Below, in pieces: positions 26,760 through 36,042 of a stretch of 64,000 nucleotides of DNA. The stretch comes from Gillisia lutea. Its GTDB lineage: Bacteria > Bacteroidota > Bacteroidia > Flavobacteriales > Flavobacteriaceae. Position 1 is the first letter of the stretch; the number at the start of each line of letters is the position of its first letter. The stretch covers positions 806,001 through 870,000 of the forward strand of contig NZ_JAKGTH010000006.1 of the NCBI RefSeq assembly GCF_021568705.1, read 5' to 3'. The notes beneath the pieces were generated by a model that saw nothing but the letters and a program-made list of their open reading frames with translations, made no database searches and was not told the DNA's origin. A program made the translations under genes and the position numbers.

Positions 26760-27344
26760 ATGGAAAAAGAACTTGCTACATTAACCGATACAGAACTTTA
26801 CTGTCTTTTTAAGGACAATAATTCTTTGGCTTTTGAAGCGATTTTTGATAAATACTGGAAAAGGCTCTATGGTTATGCCTATCGAATTTACCAGGACGAA
26901 CCAATTTGTGAGGATATTGTACAGGAGGTCTTCATCAGTTTATGGGAAAAGCTCTCCAACACTGAGATTCTTCACTTAGAAGGTTATTTATTCCGAGCAG
27001 TAAAATACAAAATCGCAAATCATATTCGAGATCTTAAATTCACCGATCTGCATGAAAAGATCATTCTCGAAATTCCCCATTCCTCAGCTGCTTCAAGGAA
27101 TATGGAATTTCAAGAATTTGAAGGACACATAAAAAATCTAATTGATAAACTTCCTCCTAAATGTAGAGAGGTTTTTACTTTAAGCAGGTACGAGCAACTT
27201 TCTAATATGGAAATTGCTGAAAAATTAGACCTTTCCATTCGTACTGTAGAAACTCATATTAGCAAAGCATTGAAATTCCTTAAAAGCAATATTGATGCTT
27301 CCCATATCTCCATCATTATTACCACAATGTTTCTTGAACGTTAG
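26760..27344 (+). CDS. FecI-type ECF RNA polymerase sigma factor (locus B)
   Basis: A 194-residue sigma factor. Region 2 (about 18-85) contains FDKYWKRLYGYAYRIY and EDIVQEVFISLWEK. Region 4 (about 125-180) has the helix-turn-helix SNMEIAEKLDLSIRTVETHI. I chose ATG 26760 (MEKELATLTD); an upstream in-frame TTG at 26709 would add 17 residues that do not look like the family. The FecR-type gene follows after 92 bases. It should control the STN-bearing SusC at 28457. Confidence 0.9.
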   Translation: MEKELATLTDTELYCLFKDNNSLAFEAIFDKYWKRLYGYAYRIYQDEPICEDIVQEVFISLWEKLSNTEILHLEGYLFRAVKYKIANHIRDLKFTDLHEKIILEIPHSSAASRNMEFQEFEGHIKNLIDKLPPKCREVFTLSRYEQLSNMEIAEKLDLSIRTVETHISKALKFLKSNIDASHISIIITTMFLER

Positions 27345-27436
27345 GCCGCTTCCTTTTCTATTACCAAAACATTAACCTTGTTTTTTTCTCTACGTGTGGT
27401 AGGTCATTTATGTGACTTACTGGTAAAAGACACATT

Positions 27437-28375
27437 TTGAGATTAGAAGAATTCAAAAATTTAGCTGATAAATACGGAAGACAAAAGGCAAGTAGTCAAG
27501 AAAAACTATCTATGGATATATTTCTATCAAAAGTACAAAAAGCCAATAGTAGTCTTGTCGTTCCACTTTCTTCAGAAAAAAGAGAAAAGCTATTAAATAC
27601 AATCAATAACAGAATTCATAAACCATCAAGAAACAGGTTGTGGGTAAAAAGATCCTATGGCATAGCCGCTATTTTTGCGGCAATTATCACACTCGCTTTT
27701 TTCACCGACTTATTTTCATCGAAGGTCACCACGATTATTGCTGAGAAGGGAGAGAAAAAAGAAATAAAGCTCGACGATGGAAGTGTTATTTTGCTTAATG
27801 GAAATAGTCAGTTGTCTTATAATCACGACTTTACTGAAGCTCGTTTGGTTAAACTTAAAGGGGAAGCCTTCTTTAAGGTGGCCAAAAATCCTGAAAAACC
27901 TTTTATAGTAGAAAGTTCAAGTCTTCGTACTAGAGTTTTAGGAACTTCTTTTAACATAAAAAATTATGAAGGCGAACGGGCCGTAGTGAGTGTGAACACC
28001 GGAAGAGTAGAAGTAACTCCCAAAGCTTACCCGAAAAAGAAAGTTATACTGACTAAAAATGAGCAGGTAACGTATACAAGAAATTTTAGTGCCAGGGTAA
28101 GCAAGGAGAATAGTGAAGATTTCAATGCATGGACACGTAAAATGATAATTCTTAAACAAGCCAGTTTAGGGAGCACCGCCACGATTCTGGAAAACTGGTA
28201 CAATGTTCATATCAACTTTGCGCAGGATAGCCTGAGAACTTTAAAAATTACCGGAAAATTTAAAGATGAAAAACTGAAGAACATCTTAAAAAGCATTGCC
28301 TTAATAAAGAACCTACAAATAGATTCTACCAATCAAAAACACATAATTATAAGAACAAAACCAGCTGCTGAATAA
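27437..28375 (+). CDS. FecR-type transmembrane anti-sigma factor (locus B)
   Basis: A 312-residue anti-sigma factor: cytoplasmic N-terminal part (1-74), one transmembrane helix (about 75-95, YGIAAIFAAIITLAFF), FecR domain (about 100-200, with LDDGSVILLNGNSQLSY and GEAFFKVAKNPEKPF) and C-terminal DUF4974 domain (about 235-305). It is shorter than the locus A partner because the linker after the membrane helix is shorter. The start is TTG at 27437, with no in-frame ATG nearby. It would pass the signal from the STN domain of the following SusC to the sigma factor. Confidence 0.9.
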   Translation: MRLEEFKNLADKYGRQKASSQEKLSMDIFLSKVQKANSSLVVPLSSEKREKLLNTINNRIHKPSRNRLWVKRSYGIAAIFAAIITLAFFTDLFSSKVTTIIAEKGEKKEIKLDDGSVILLNGNSQLSYNHDFTEARLVKLKGEAFFKVAKNPEKPFIVESSSLRTRVLGTSFNIKNYEGERAVVSVNTGRVEVTPKAYPKKKVILTKNEQVTYTRNFSARVSKENSEDFNAWTRKMIILKQASLGSTATILENWYNVHINFAQDSLRTLKITGKFKDEKLKNILKSIALIKNLQIDSTNQKHIIIRTKPAAE

Positions 28376-28382
28376 CAAAAAA

Positions 28383-28410
28383 ATCCACCGCTGTTGCCGC
28401 AGCAGTGGAT
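28383..28410 (+). promoter_or_regulatory. Stem-loop in the susC leader (locus B)
   Basis: An 11-bp stem with one mismatch (28383-28393 with 28400-28410) and a 6-base loop, preceded by seven A and not followed by a T-run. It lies 46 bases before the susC ATG, almost the same place as the hairpin before the locus A susC. Confidence 0.5.
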
Positions 28411-28456
28411 CTATAAAAATCAAGACTACAAATATTAATCTATAGCCAAAATAGTA

Positions 28457-31400
28457 ATGAATACTAAACTACGATTTTTTAGAAAACTTCTTAAACAGAG
28501 AAACATTTATATTCTTAGTTGTTTTCTAATATTTATGGGAACCAGTAAAACCCAAGCAAAAAATCAGAATCTAAATGAAATTTTAATAGAGCTTCAGGTA
28601 AAAGAAGTCCTTCTTCCTGAACTTTTTCAAGCAATTGAGTCAAAAACCGAAGTCACATTCGTTTTTGATGAAAAAGTTTCAAAATCAAAAGAAACCTTCA
28701 CTTTTAGCGGGGAGAACTTACAGCTTTCCTCTATTCTACAAAACGTAAGTAAAAAAACTAATTTCAAGTTTAAGAAGATCAACAATACCATTACCGTAAT
28801 AGAGAATGATCAAATTAGTATAAGTGGTAAAGTGCTAGATAATTACAATCTTCCATTACCAGGCGCGACAGTAGTAGAAAAGGGAACTTCGAATGGCACA
28901 AATACTGATTTTGACGGGAATTTTAAACTGAATGTCTCTTCCTCTCCGGCCATCGTTGAAATCTCGTTTATGGGTTTCGAAACACAGGAAGTTGAAGCTA
29001 CTGCCAATACATTTTTAGAAGTTATTTTGAAGGAAAACACGAATTCCCTTAGCGAGGTAGTTGTAACAGCTCTTGGAATTAAAAGAGAGGAAAAAAAATT
29101 GGGATTCTCGCAAGCCACTGTAGGTTCTGAAAGTCTTGCCCAGGCCATGCCTACCAACTGGTCTTCAGGTTTAAAAGGAAAAGTGGCCGGATTAAATATT
29201 GTTTCTGCGGGATCGGGACCCTTAAATTCTCAGCAAATTACACTTAGAGGAAATAATTCTTTGAACCCGGATGGAAATTATGCCCTTATCGTGGTAGATG
29301 GGGTTCCTGTTAATACTGAAATGACTACTTCTGGTGCAACCTCAGCCTACACTGGAGATTCCTCACCGGTAGATTATGGAAATGGGATTTCCGATCTTAA
29401 CTTAGAAGACATCGAAAGTGTATCGGTATTAAAAGGTCCTGGGGCTACAGCACTTTATGGGAGTCGTGCCGCTAATGGTGCCTTGATAATTACTACTAAA
29501 TCGGGTAAGAAATCCAACGGATTGGGAATAACTTATAACAGTAGTATTAGCATCGATAATATACAGCGTTGGCCAGACTGGCAATATGAGTACGGTCAAG
29601 GAACCGGTAAATACTTTGACGATGAGGGAAATCCTTATTATTCCTATGGAAGCTCGGAAGATGGAAATAATACCGGAAGTACAAGTAGCGCCTGGGGGCC
29701 TAACTTCGATGGACAGTATTATTATCAGTACGATCCTACGGTTGAAGGTCAGTCTGTAGAAAGACAACTTTGGAGAGGATACAAAGACAATAGAAAAGCC
29801 TTTTGGAGAACCGGAGTTACCACCAATAATAATGTTTCCCTGCAAGGCGGAGACGATAACGGTTCGATGAGAGCTTCGGTAGGATATCAAAAAAATGAAT
29901 GGATCATGCCTAATACTGGCTATGATCGTATTACGGCATCCATCAATGCAAATTATAAGATATCCGACAAGATCAAAATTGGTTCGGTAATCAACTATAA
30001 CAATCGTCAAAGTGATAACCTTCCCAGTACAGGGTATAATAATGGAAGCATTGCATATTTTATGATCTTTCAAAATCCAAATGTCGATCTAGACTGGTAC
30101 CGTCCTATTTGGCAAGAAGGACAAGACCAAATTCAGCAAATTCAACCATTTAGTTCTTATATAGATAACCCTTATTTAATTGCTTATGAGGCAACAAATG
30201 CCTTAGCCAGCGATCAGATAGTTGGAAATATCTATAGCAATGTTGAACTAACTCCACATTTAAATTTGATGCTTAGAACATCATTGAATACCTATCATCA
30301 AGATAGGGAGCAAAGACGACCTTACAGCATTAACCGCTATGCTCAAGGATTCTTTAAAACTCAAGATGTATGGAAGCAGGAAGTGAATTCAGATTTTTTA
30401 CTGACTTATGAAAATACTTTAAGCAAAGACCTTGATCTTTCAGTTTCGGCAGGAGGAAATGCGATGGACTATAAGTACAGAAGAACAGATGCTTCGGTTG
30501 ATGGTTTGGTGGTTCCGGGAGTATATAAATTAGCAAATGGCATTAATAATCCGCAAATTAAGACCTACGACCGTAACAAGAAGGTAAACAGCTTATATGG
30601 ATTGGCTACACTTTCTTTTAAAGATCAAATATTCCTTGATATAACAGGAAGAAATGACTGGTCAAGTACATTACCCGTAGAAAACAATTCATTTTTCTAT
30701 CCTTCGGCAAATGCAAGTTTCATTCTTTCTGAAATGATGAATCTTCAGGGAGCAGTGAACTATCTAAAATATCGCTTTTCTTTTGCTGAAGTAGGTAATG
30801 ATACCGACCCATATAAAACCAGTAAATACTATAGCCAGAACGAATTTGCAAGTTCAGCAACAACTCCATTAACACTATATAATGCCAACTTTAAACCTGA
30901 AATAACCACGAGTTATGAAACAGGAATCGAAGCTAAATTATTTGATGGTAGAATAGGCTTGGATGCCACAGTATATGAAACTTCAACCAAGAACCAGATC
31001 ATTTCAGTGCCCTTAGATATCACTACCGGATATAGCTCGGGAGTACTCAATTCAGGTGAGGTTCGTAATCGTGGTGTAGAATTGACTTTAAAGGCTAAGA
31101 TCTTAAAATCCAGTAATTTCAGTTGGACTTCGAGCTTAACCTGGTCCAGAAACTGGAATAAAGTAATGGAGCTGGCAGATGGTATCGAGGGACAACAGGA
31201 AATAGGCTCCGGAGGAAACGCTACCCTAATTGCTAAGGTAGGAGGAACCACTACCGCCATTTATGGGTATGGATTTGTTCGTTCTCCCCAAGGAGAGATT
31301 GTATATGATAATAAAGGTTTACCTGCCTACCCAGATGAGATACAGTATATAGGAGACGCCAGCCCCGATTGGAAAGTAGGACTTTATAATAGCTTTAAAA

Positions 31401-31900
31401 TTGGGAAGTTAGGTGTAAATGTGATGTTAGACGGGCAGTATGGTGGAATTATCTATTCACAAACACATCACAAACTCACGCAGCAGGGGAAATTAAGATC
31501 TAATTTCGAAGGTCGTGAAGATGGCTTTATAATAGGTGAAGGTGTGGTAATAAATGAAGATGGTTCCTATTCTCCTAACACTACTGAAGCTGTTACCCCA
31601 GATTGGTATAATAGATATTACAGAAGAGCAAATGTAGAATCCAACTCTTTTGATGCCTCCTGGATGAAGTTAAGAGAAATTAGTTTACAATACGATTTCT
31701 CTAAGAAAACCCTTCGTAATACGGGCATACAGGGCTTAAGCCTATCACTATTTGGAAGAAATCTGGCAACGGTGAGCGATTTTCCTATCTACGATCCTGA
31801 GACTGCCGCCCTAAATGGGGACACTATTTTACCGGGAGTAGAGATGGGGCAAATGCCATCTCCGGCTACCTACGGATTCAATTTAAAACTGAACTTATAA
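28457..31900 (+). CDS. SusC/RagA-type TonB-dependent transporter with STN domain (locus B)
   Basis: An outer-membrane importer of 1147 residues. Signal sequence at 1-35, STN domain (about 45-115, with LPELFQAIESKTEVTFVFDE), carboxypeptidase-regulatory-like domain (about 119-200, GKVLDNYNLPLPGATVVEKG), plug (about 205-345, with VLKGPGATALYGSRAANGAL) and beta barrel to the C-terminus. The STN domain pairs it with the FecI/FecR genes upstream. The SusD-type gene starts 11 bases after its stop. Downstream phosphatase genes point to a phosphorylated substrate, but that is inference. Confidence 0.92.
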   Translation: MNTKLRFFRKLLKQRNIYILSCFLIFMGTSKTQAKNQNLNEILIELQVKEVLLPELFQAIESKTEVTFVFDEKVSKSKETFTFSGENLQLSSILQNVSKKTNFKFKKINNTITVIENDQISISGKVLDNYNLPLPGATVVEKGTSNGTNTDFDGNFKLNVSSSPAIVEISFMGFETQEVEATANTFLEVILKENTNSLSEVVVTALGIKREEKKLGFSQATVGSESLAQAMPTNWSSGLKGKVAGLNIVSAGSGPLNSQQITLRGNNSLNPDGNYALIVVDGVPVNTEMTTSGATSAYTGDSSPVDYGNGISDLNLEDIESVSVLKGPGATALYGSRAANGALIITTKSGKKSNGLGITYNSSISIDNIQRWPDWQYEYGQGTGKYFDDEGNPYYSYGSSEDGNNTGSTSSAWGPNFDGQYYYQYDPTVEGQSVERQLWRGYKDNRKAFWRTGVTTNNNVSLQGGDDNGSMRASVGYQKNEWIMPNTGYDRITASINANYKISDKIKIGSVINYNNRQSDNLPSTGYNNGSIAYFMIFQNPNVDLDWYRPIWQEGQDQIQQIQPFSSYIDNPYLIAYEATNALASDQIVGNIYSNVELTPHLNLMLRTSLNTYHQDREQRRPYSINRYAQGFFKTQDVWKQEVNSDFLLTYENTLSKDLDLSVSAGGNAMDYKYRRTDASVDGLVVPGVYKLANGINNPQIKTYDRNKKVNSLYGLATLSFKDQIFLDITGRNDWSSTLPVENNSFFYPSANASFILSEMMNLQGAVNYLKYRFSFAEVGNDTDPYKTSKYYSQNEFASSATTPLTLYNANFKPEITTSYETGIEAKLFDGRIGLDATVYETSTKNQIISVPLDITTGYSSGVLNSGEVRNRGVELTLKAKILKSSNFSWTSSLTWSRNWNKVMELADGIEGQQEIGSGGNATLIAKVGGTTTAIYGYGFVRSPQGEIVYDNKGLPAYPDEIQYIGDASPDWKVGLYNSFKIGKLGVNVMLDGQYGGIIYSQTHHKLTQQGKLRSNFEGREDGFIIGEGVVINEDGSYSPNTTEAVTPDWYNRYYRRANVESNSFDASWMKLREISLQYDFSKKTLRNTGIQGLSLSLFGRNLATVSDFPIYDPETAALNGDTILPGVEMGQMPSPATYGFNLKLNL

Positions 31901-31911
31901 GTCAATTTATA

Positions 31912-33345
31912 ATGAGAAAATTAAAATCATTTCTATTAAGTATAATCGCTGTAGTTGCTGTTGTGGCATGTACCAGCAATTTTGATGAGATCAACGAAGA
32001 CCCTAACCGCATTGCTCAAATTAGTCCGGGAACGCTTATTAACCCTATCATTTACGGGTTAGCAGCACATAACGCAGATAGAAGTGCCAGCATCACTTTC
32101 GATCTAATGCAGGTTTCCCTGCCATTTCCAAGTGTTTCTGGGGGTTTGCACAGGTATGATGTAAGCCAAAATATTGGAAATTCTTCCTGGTACCATTATT
32201 ACAAATGGGCCAATAATATTCGCGAAATGCGCATGGCTGCTGAAAAGGCGGAAGATGAAAATTACCTTGCCATTGCTCTAACATTAAATGCATGGGTGTA
32301 CAGTAATTTAACCGACATATTTGGTCCCGTGCCAATGATGGAAGCATCAACTGGAGAAGAGGGAAATTTTTATCCCGCATTCGATAGTCAGGAATTTATC
32401 TACGAGATTCTTTTGCAAGACCTGGAAAGAGCTAACGAGTTATATCAGGTAGATGAAAAAATGGTGTATGCCGAGGATATCCTTTTTCACAATGATGTTT
32501 CAAAATGGCAAAAATTCACCAATTCTTTACACATGCGTTTGTTGTTAAGAATTTCAGAGAGAGCTGAAACCAATGCTTTTCAGCAGTTAACGGCCATGGT
32601 TAATAACCCCGAGGTGTATCCCGTATTTGAGAGTACAGAGGAATCTGCCATTTTGAAAGTTACCGGGGTAACCCCCAATGTTTCGCCTTGGGGAAGGCCA
32701 CAGGATTTTAGATTAAGTGTGAAAATGGCCGACTTTTTTGTAGAGAACCTTAATGAACTTGAAGACTCAAGAAGGCCGATTATAGCTACTTTGGCTAAGA
32801 ATGAGGCCAATGAAAATATTGGCTATAAAGGGATTCCCAGCGCCTACGATGGGCCTGAATCTCAGTTTGAATACAATGCTTCAACATTTAATATCGAGCA
32901 GGTAACCAATCCTATGAAAATTGTACTATTGCCTTATTCTGAAGTTGAATTTATAAAAGCTGAACTTGCCCAAAGAGGTTTTATTGAAGATGCTAAAACT
33001 CATTATGAAAAAGGAGTGCAGGCGGCCTTTGAACAATTAGAAGCTGAATTTTCGGCAAATTATTTTGAAAATGAGCTTGCTGCCTATAATGACAGCCTTG
33101 AAAGAATTATGCTCCAAAAATACTACGCGCTTTATTTTGTAGATTATCAGCAGTGGTTTGAATATCGAAGAACAGGTTTTCCCGAGCTCCCTACAACTGA
33201 TGCCATGTTTAATGATAAAAAGATGCCTGTAAGATTCTATTATCCTTCCGATATTCAGGTAAATAATAGTGAGAATTATAGTAAAGCGGTAGAAATGCTT
33301 GGTGGCAGCGATGATATTAATACAAAAGTTTGGTGGGACCAATAA
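31912..33345 (+). CDS. SusD/RagB-type surface lipoprotein (locus B)
   Basis: A 477-residue lipoprotein (lipobox VVAC, C20), partner of the SusC just upstream. The pattern (FDEINEDPNRIAQISPGTLI near the start, LALTLNAWVYSNLTDIFGPVPM style TPR region, and a C-terminal YALYFVDYQQWFEYRRTGFP) fits the SusD-like_2 branch rather than the classical RagB branch of the other two SusD proteins here. It ends 8 bases before the ATG of the phosphoesterase gene, so the three genes are tightly linked. Confidence 0.9.
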   Translation: MRKLKSFLLSIIAVVAVVACTSNFDEINEDPNRIAQISPGTLINPIIYGLAAHNADRSASITFDLMQVSLPFPSVSGGLHRYDVSQNIGNSSWYHYYKWANNIREMRMAAEKAEDENYLAIALTLNAWVYSNLTDIFGPVPMMEASTGEEGNFYPAFDSQEFIYEILLQDLERANELYQVDEKMVYAEDILFHNDVSKWQKFTNSLHMRLLLRISERAETNAFQQLTAMVNNPEVYPVFESTEESAILKVTGVTPNVSPWGRPQDFRLSVKMADFFVENLNELEDSRRPIIATLAKNEANENIGYKGIPSAYDGPESQFEYNASTFNIEQVTNPMKIVLLPYSEVEFIKAELAQRGFIEDAKTHYEKGVQAAFEQLEAEFSANYFENELAAYNDSLERIMLQKYYALYFVDYQQWFEYRRTGFPELPTTDAMFNDKKMPVRFYYPSDIQVNNSENYSKAVEMLGGSDDINTKVWWDQ

Positions 33346-33353
33346 AACTAGAT

Positions 33354-34928
33354 ATGAAAAAAATAATTACAGGAATTGGGTTACTACTCTTTAGTTTGAA
33401 CATCTTAGGGCAAGATATTGCTAAAGGTTATGTTTTTGAAGATATCAACCTTAACGGAAAAAAAGACCGAAAAGAACAGGGTATCCCACAGGTTTCGGTT
33501 TCCAACGGAACTCAGGTAGTACAAACAGATAAGAAAGGAAAATATGAACTTCCCATAACCAATGATAATATCATTTTTGTGATAAAGCCGGAAGGATATG
33601 CTACAAAGCTTAATGAAAATAACCTTCCGCAGTTCTATTACATCCATAAACCGGAGGGTTCTCCCAAGTCTAAATTTTCAGGAGTACAACCCACCGGGAA
33701 ATTGCCAAGATCAGTAAATTTTGCGCTAACTCTTTCTGAAGAAAAAGAAGCGTTAACAGCCTTGGTGTTTGGAGACCCACAGCCATACAATGTTCAGGAA
33801 ATTGAATATTTTACGAAGGGGATTATTTCCGAAGTTGACGGAATTAAAAATATTCCTTTCGGATTAAGTTTAGGAGACCTTGTAGGCAATAACCTGGAAC
33901 TTTTTGAGCCTTATATAAAAGCCGTGCAAAAAGTTGGGATTCCGTGGTATAATGTGATGGGTAATCATGATATGAATTTTGATGCCCCACAAGATCATTT
34001 GAGTGATGAAACCTACGAAGCTCACTTCGGACCGGCAAATTATTCATTTAATTACGGGAAAGTGCACTTTATAATAATGGACGATATTCTTTATCCCGAC
34101 CCCAGAGACGAAAAAGGGTATTGGGGAGGTTTTAGAAAAGATCAGTTAGATTTTATAGAGAACGACTTAAAGTATGTTAACAAGGATAAACTGATTGTTT
34201 TGGCCTGGCATATCCCTTTGCTGGAACCTACAGGGGAGGATACTTTCAAAAATGAAGATAAACAGCGGTTGTTTACCATGTTAAGTGAATTTCCGCATAC
34301 TTTGTCCTTATCGGCCCACACGCATATTCAGCGTCAGGATTTCTTCGGAGAGCAAGATGGCTTCATTAGAGATGTACAACATCATGAATATAACGTAGGA
34401 ACTACCTCGGGCGATTGGTATTCAGGAAAGCTTGATGAGCAGGGCATACCCATTTCTGTAATGCGAGATGGTACTCCAAAAGGCTACGCTTTTATTCATT
34501 TTGATGGGAATAAGTATCAAACCGATTATAAGGTTGCGGGCAAGGAAAAGGATTTTCAAATGAAAATTTTTGCTCCCAAGGTAGTGGCAACGGGAAGGAA
34601 TACACAGGCAGGGATATTTGTGAATTTCTTTATGGGAAAAGAAGATGATGAGGTATTATATAGAATAGATGGAGGAGATTGGAAATCTATGGAATATACA
34701 GCCACCAAAGACCCTTCTTATGAAATTCTTGTTTATGAATGGGATCTTGCCGAACAATTAATGCCGGGAAGACGTTCTTCTAATCCTATAAACAGTACAC
34801 ATTTATGGCGCGGAAATATTCCGACTAAACTGAAACCAGGGAAACATACTATAGAGATTAAGGCTACCGATATGTTTGGGAAAACATACACAGCTACCAC
34901 TAGCTATCAACTGGAAAACCCACGATAA
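33354..34928 (+). CDS. Exported calcineurin-like phosphoesterase with N- and C-terminal accessory domains
   Basis: A 524-residue metallophosphoesterase with signal peptide (MKKIITGIGLLLFSLNILGQ). I chose ATG 33354; the frame is open further upstream but would overlap the susD gene. An N-terminal Ig/SdrD-like domain (about 22-125, GYVFEDINLNGKKD, VSNGTQVVQTDKKGKY) precedes the catalytic domain (about 130-345) with the two-metal motifs FGDPQ, GDLVGN, MGNHDMN, AWHIP and SAHTH all intact. A C-terminal beta domain (about 370-520) matches the MetallophosC type. It acts outside the inner membrane on an unknown phosphoester. Position in the SusCD operon suggests it dephosphorylates the imported compound. 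Confidence 0.88.
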   Translation: MKKIITGIGLLLFSLNILGQDIAKGYVFEDINLNGKKDRKEQGIPQVSVSNGTQVVQTDKKGKYELPITNDNIIFVIKPEGYATKLNENNLPQFYYIHKPEGSPKSKFSGVQPTGKLPRSVNFALTLSEEKEALTALVFGDPQPYNVQEIEYFTKGIISEVDGIKNIPFGLSLGDLVGNNLELFEPYIKAVQKVGIPWYNVMGNHDMNFDAPQDHLSDETYEAHFGPANYSFNYGKVHFIIMDDILYPDPRDEKGYWGGFRKDQLDFIENDLKYVNKDKLIVLAWHIPLLEPTGEDTFKNEDKQRLFTMLSEFPHTLSLSAHTHIQRQDFFGEQDGFIRDVQHHEYNVGTTSGDWYSGKLDEQGIPISVMRDGTPKGYAFIHFDGNKYQTDYKVAGKEKDFQMKIFAPKVVATGRNTQAGIFVNFFMGKEDDEVLYRIDGGDWKSMEYTATKDPSYEILVYEWDLAEQLMPGRRSSNPINSTHLWRGNIPTKLKPGKHTIEIKATDMFGKTYTATTSYQLENPR

Positions 34929-34948
34929 TTAATTTGAGTTTTTGTTTA

Positions 34949-34986
34949 AGTCCGTTATAAGTTTAGATTTTATAGCGGACTTTTTT
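34949..34986 (+). terminator. Terminator after the phosphoesterase gene
   Basis: An 11-bp stem with one G-T pair (agtccgttata at 34949-34959 with tatagcggact at 34971-34981), followed by T residues to 34986. It lies directly in front of the next gene, whose ATG is at 35000. Confidence 0.8.
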
Positions 34987-34999
34987 AAATCTAATACAT

Positions 35000-35908
35000 A
35001 TGAAAAGAATTAAATACCATGCGTTTTTGCTGCTTCTTTTACTTGCATCTTGCAAAAATGTAGAACAAAACGAGACACAAATAATTACTGAAGATTCAAA
35101 AATTGAAGTTCAGGGACATCGAGGTCAGCGAGGGCATTCCCCCGAGAACAGTATCTCCGGATTTTTAGCCGCTATTGAAAAAGGAGTAGATGTGGTTGAA
35201 ATGGATGTTGTTATGTCTAAAGACGGAGAAATTGTAGTGAGCCACGAACCTTTTATGTCTTCATTATACATGTTAACCCCGGCCGGCGATACTATTGCGA
35301 AGTCGGAAGAGCTAAATTATAATCTCTATGCTATGACGTACGATAGCATTAGGAGATTTGATAGTGGTAGTAAGGGAAACAAACTATTTCCGCTGCAACA
35401 AACAAAGAAAACCTATAAACCTTTGCTTACAGAGGTGATAGATAGCATCGAGAGTTATGTGCATTCAAACCGTTTAAATGAAATAGGTTATAATATTGAA
35501 ATAAAATCTGGAGAATCTGAATATGGGAAATCTCAGCCACAACCAAAAGAATTTGTGAAAGCGATAATGAATATTCTGAAGGGATCACCAATTATTTCCA
35601 GAATGAATATCCAGTCTTTCGATATAAACATTCTTGAAGAAATGCATAAAAGCTATCCAGAAGTGAAATTAGCTTATTTAGTGGGCCACGGTAATTTTGA
35701 AGAAAACATGGAGAGGATTAGTTTTCAGCCAGAGATATATAGTCCGCATTTTAAGCTACTTAATAAGAAAGAAGTAAATTCCATTAAAGGAGTTGGCATG
35801 AAAGTTATTCCCTGGACCGTAAACGAGCAGGCAGATATAGATGCGGTAAAAGCTATGGGAGTAAATGGTATTATCACCGATTTCCCGGAGAGAGTGATTT
35901 CCCAGTAA
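35000..35908 (+). CDS. Glycerophosphodiester phosphodiesterase lipoprotein
   Basis: A 302-residue GDPD-family enzyme anchored as a lipoprotein (lipobox LLASC, C18), probably in the outer membrane facing the periplasm or surface. It hydrolyses glycerophosphodiesters to an alcohol and glycerol 3-phosphate. The catalytic start of the TIM barrel is clear: GHRG near residue 39, PENS (about 49-52), then EMDVVMSKDG (about 67-76) with the metal-binding E and D, and SHEP. Later barrel strands IEIKSGES and SFDINILEE are also present, and the C-terminal VNGIITDFPE is typical. It lies 71 bases after the phosphoesterase gene but behind a terminator, so it may need read-through or its own promoter. Confidence 0.9.
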   Translation: MKRIKYHAFLLLLLLASCKNVEQNETQIITEDSKIEVQGHRGQRGHSPENSISGFLAAIEKGVDVVEMDVVMSKDGEIVVSHEPFMSSLYMLTPAGDTIAKSEELNYNLYAMTYDSIRRFDSGSKGNKLFPLQQTKKTYKPLLTEVIDSIESYVHSNRLNEIGYNIEIKSGESEYGKSQPQPKEFVKAIMNILKGSPIISRMNIQSFDINILEEMHKSYPEVKLAYLVGHGNFEENMERISFQPEIYSPHFKLLNKKEVNSIKGVGMKVIPWTVNEQADIDAVKAMGVNGIITDFPERVISQ

Positions 35909-36007
35909 ATTTAAATAAACCCAGCATAATTTTTTTAAAGCTTTAACGCAAATGCTAATGGAAAGTGAAATAACAAGGGGTTAACAGCATCGTAGTGGCT
36001 TATGGAC

Positions 36008-36015
36008 TAATTTTG
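36008..36015 (+). promoter_or_regulatory. Putative -7 box of the SYLF gene promoter
   Basis: TAATTTTG, an exact TAnnTTTG match, ends 27 bases before the ATG at 36043. Confidence 0.45.
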
Positions 36016-36042
36016 TGGTAAATCAATTAAAAATTATTTATT

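Noticed and set aside
29429-30073. A 214-codon open frame on the reverse strand inside the locus B susC gene
   Set aside because: It lies wholly within a clear SusC gene, its translation has no recognisable domain, and it is explained by the codon pattern of the true gene.
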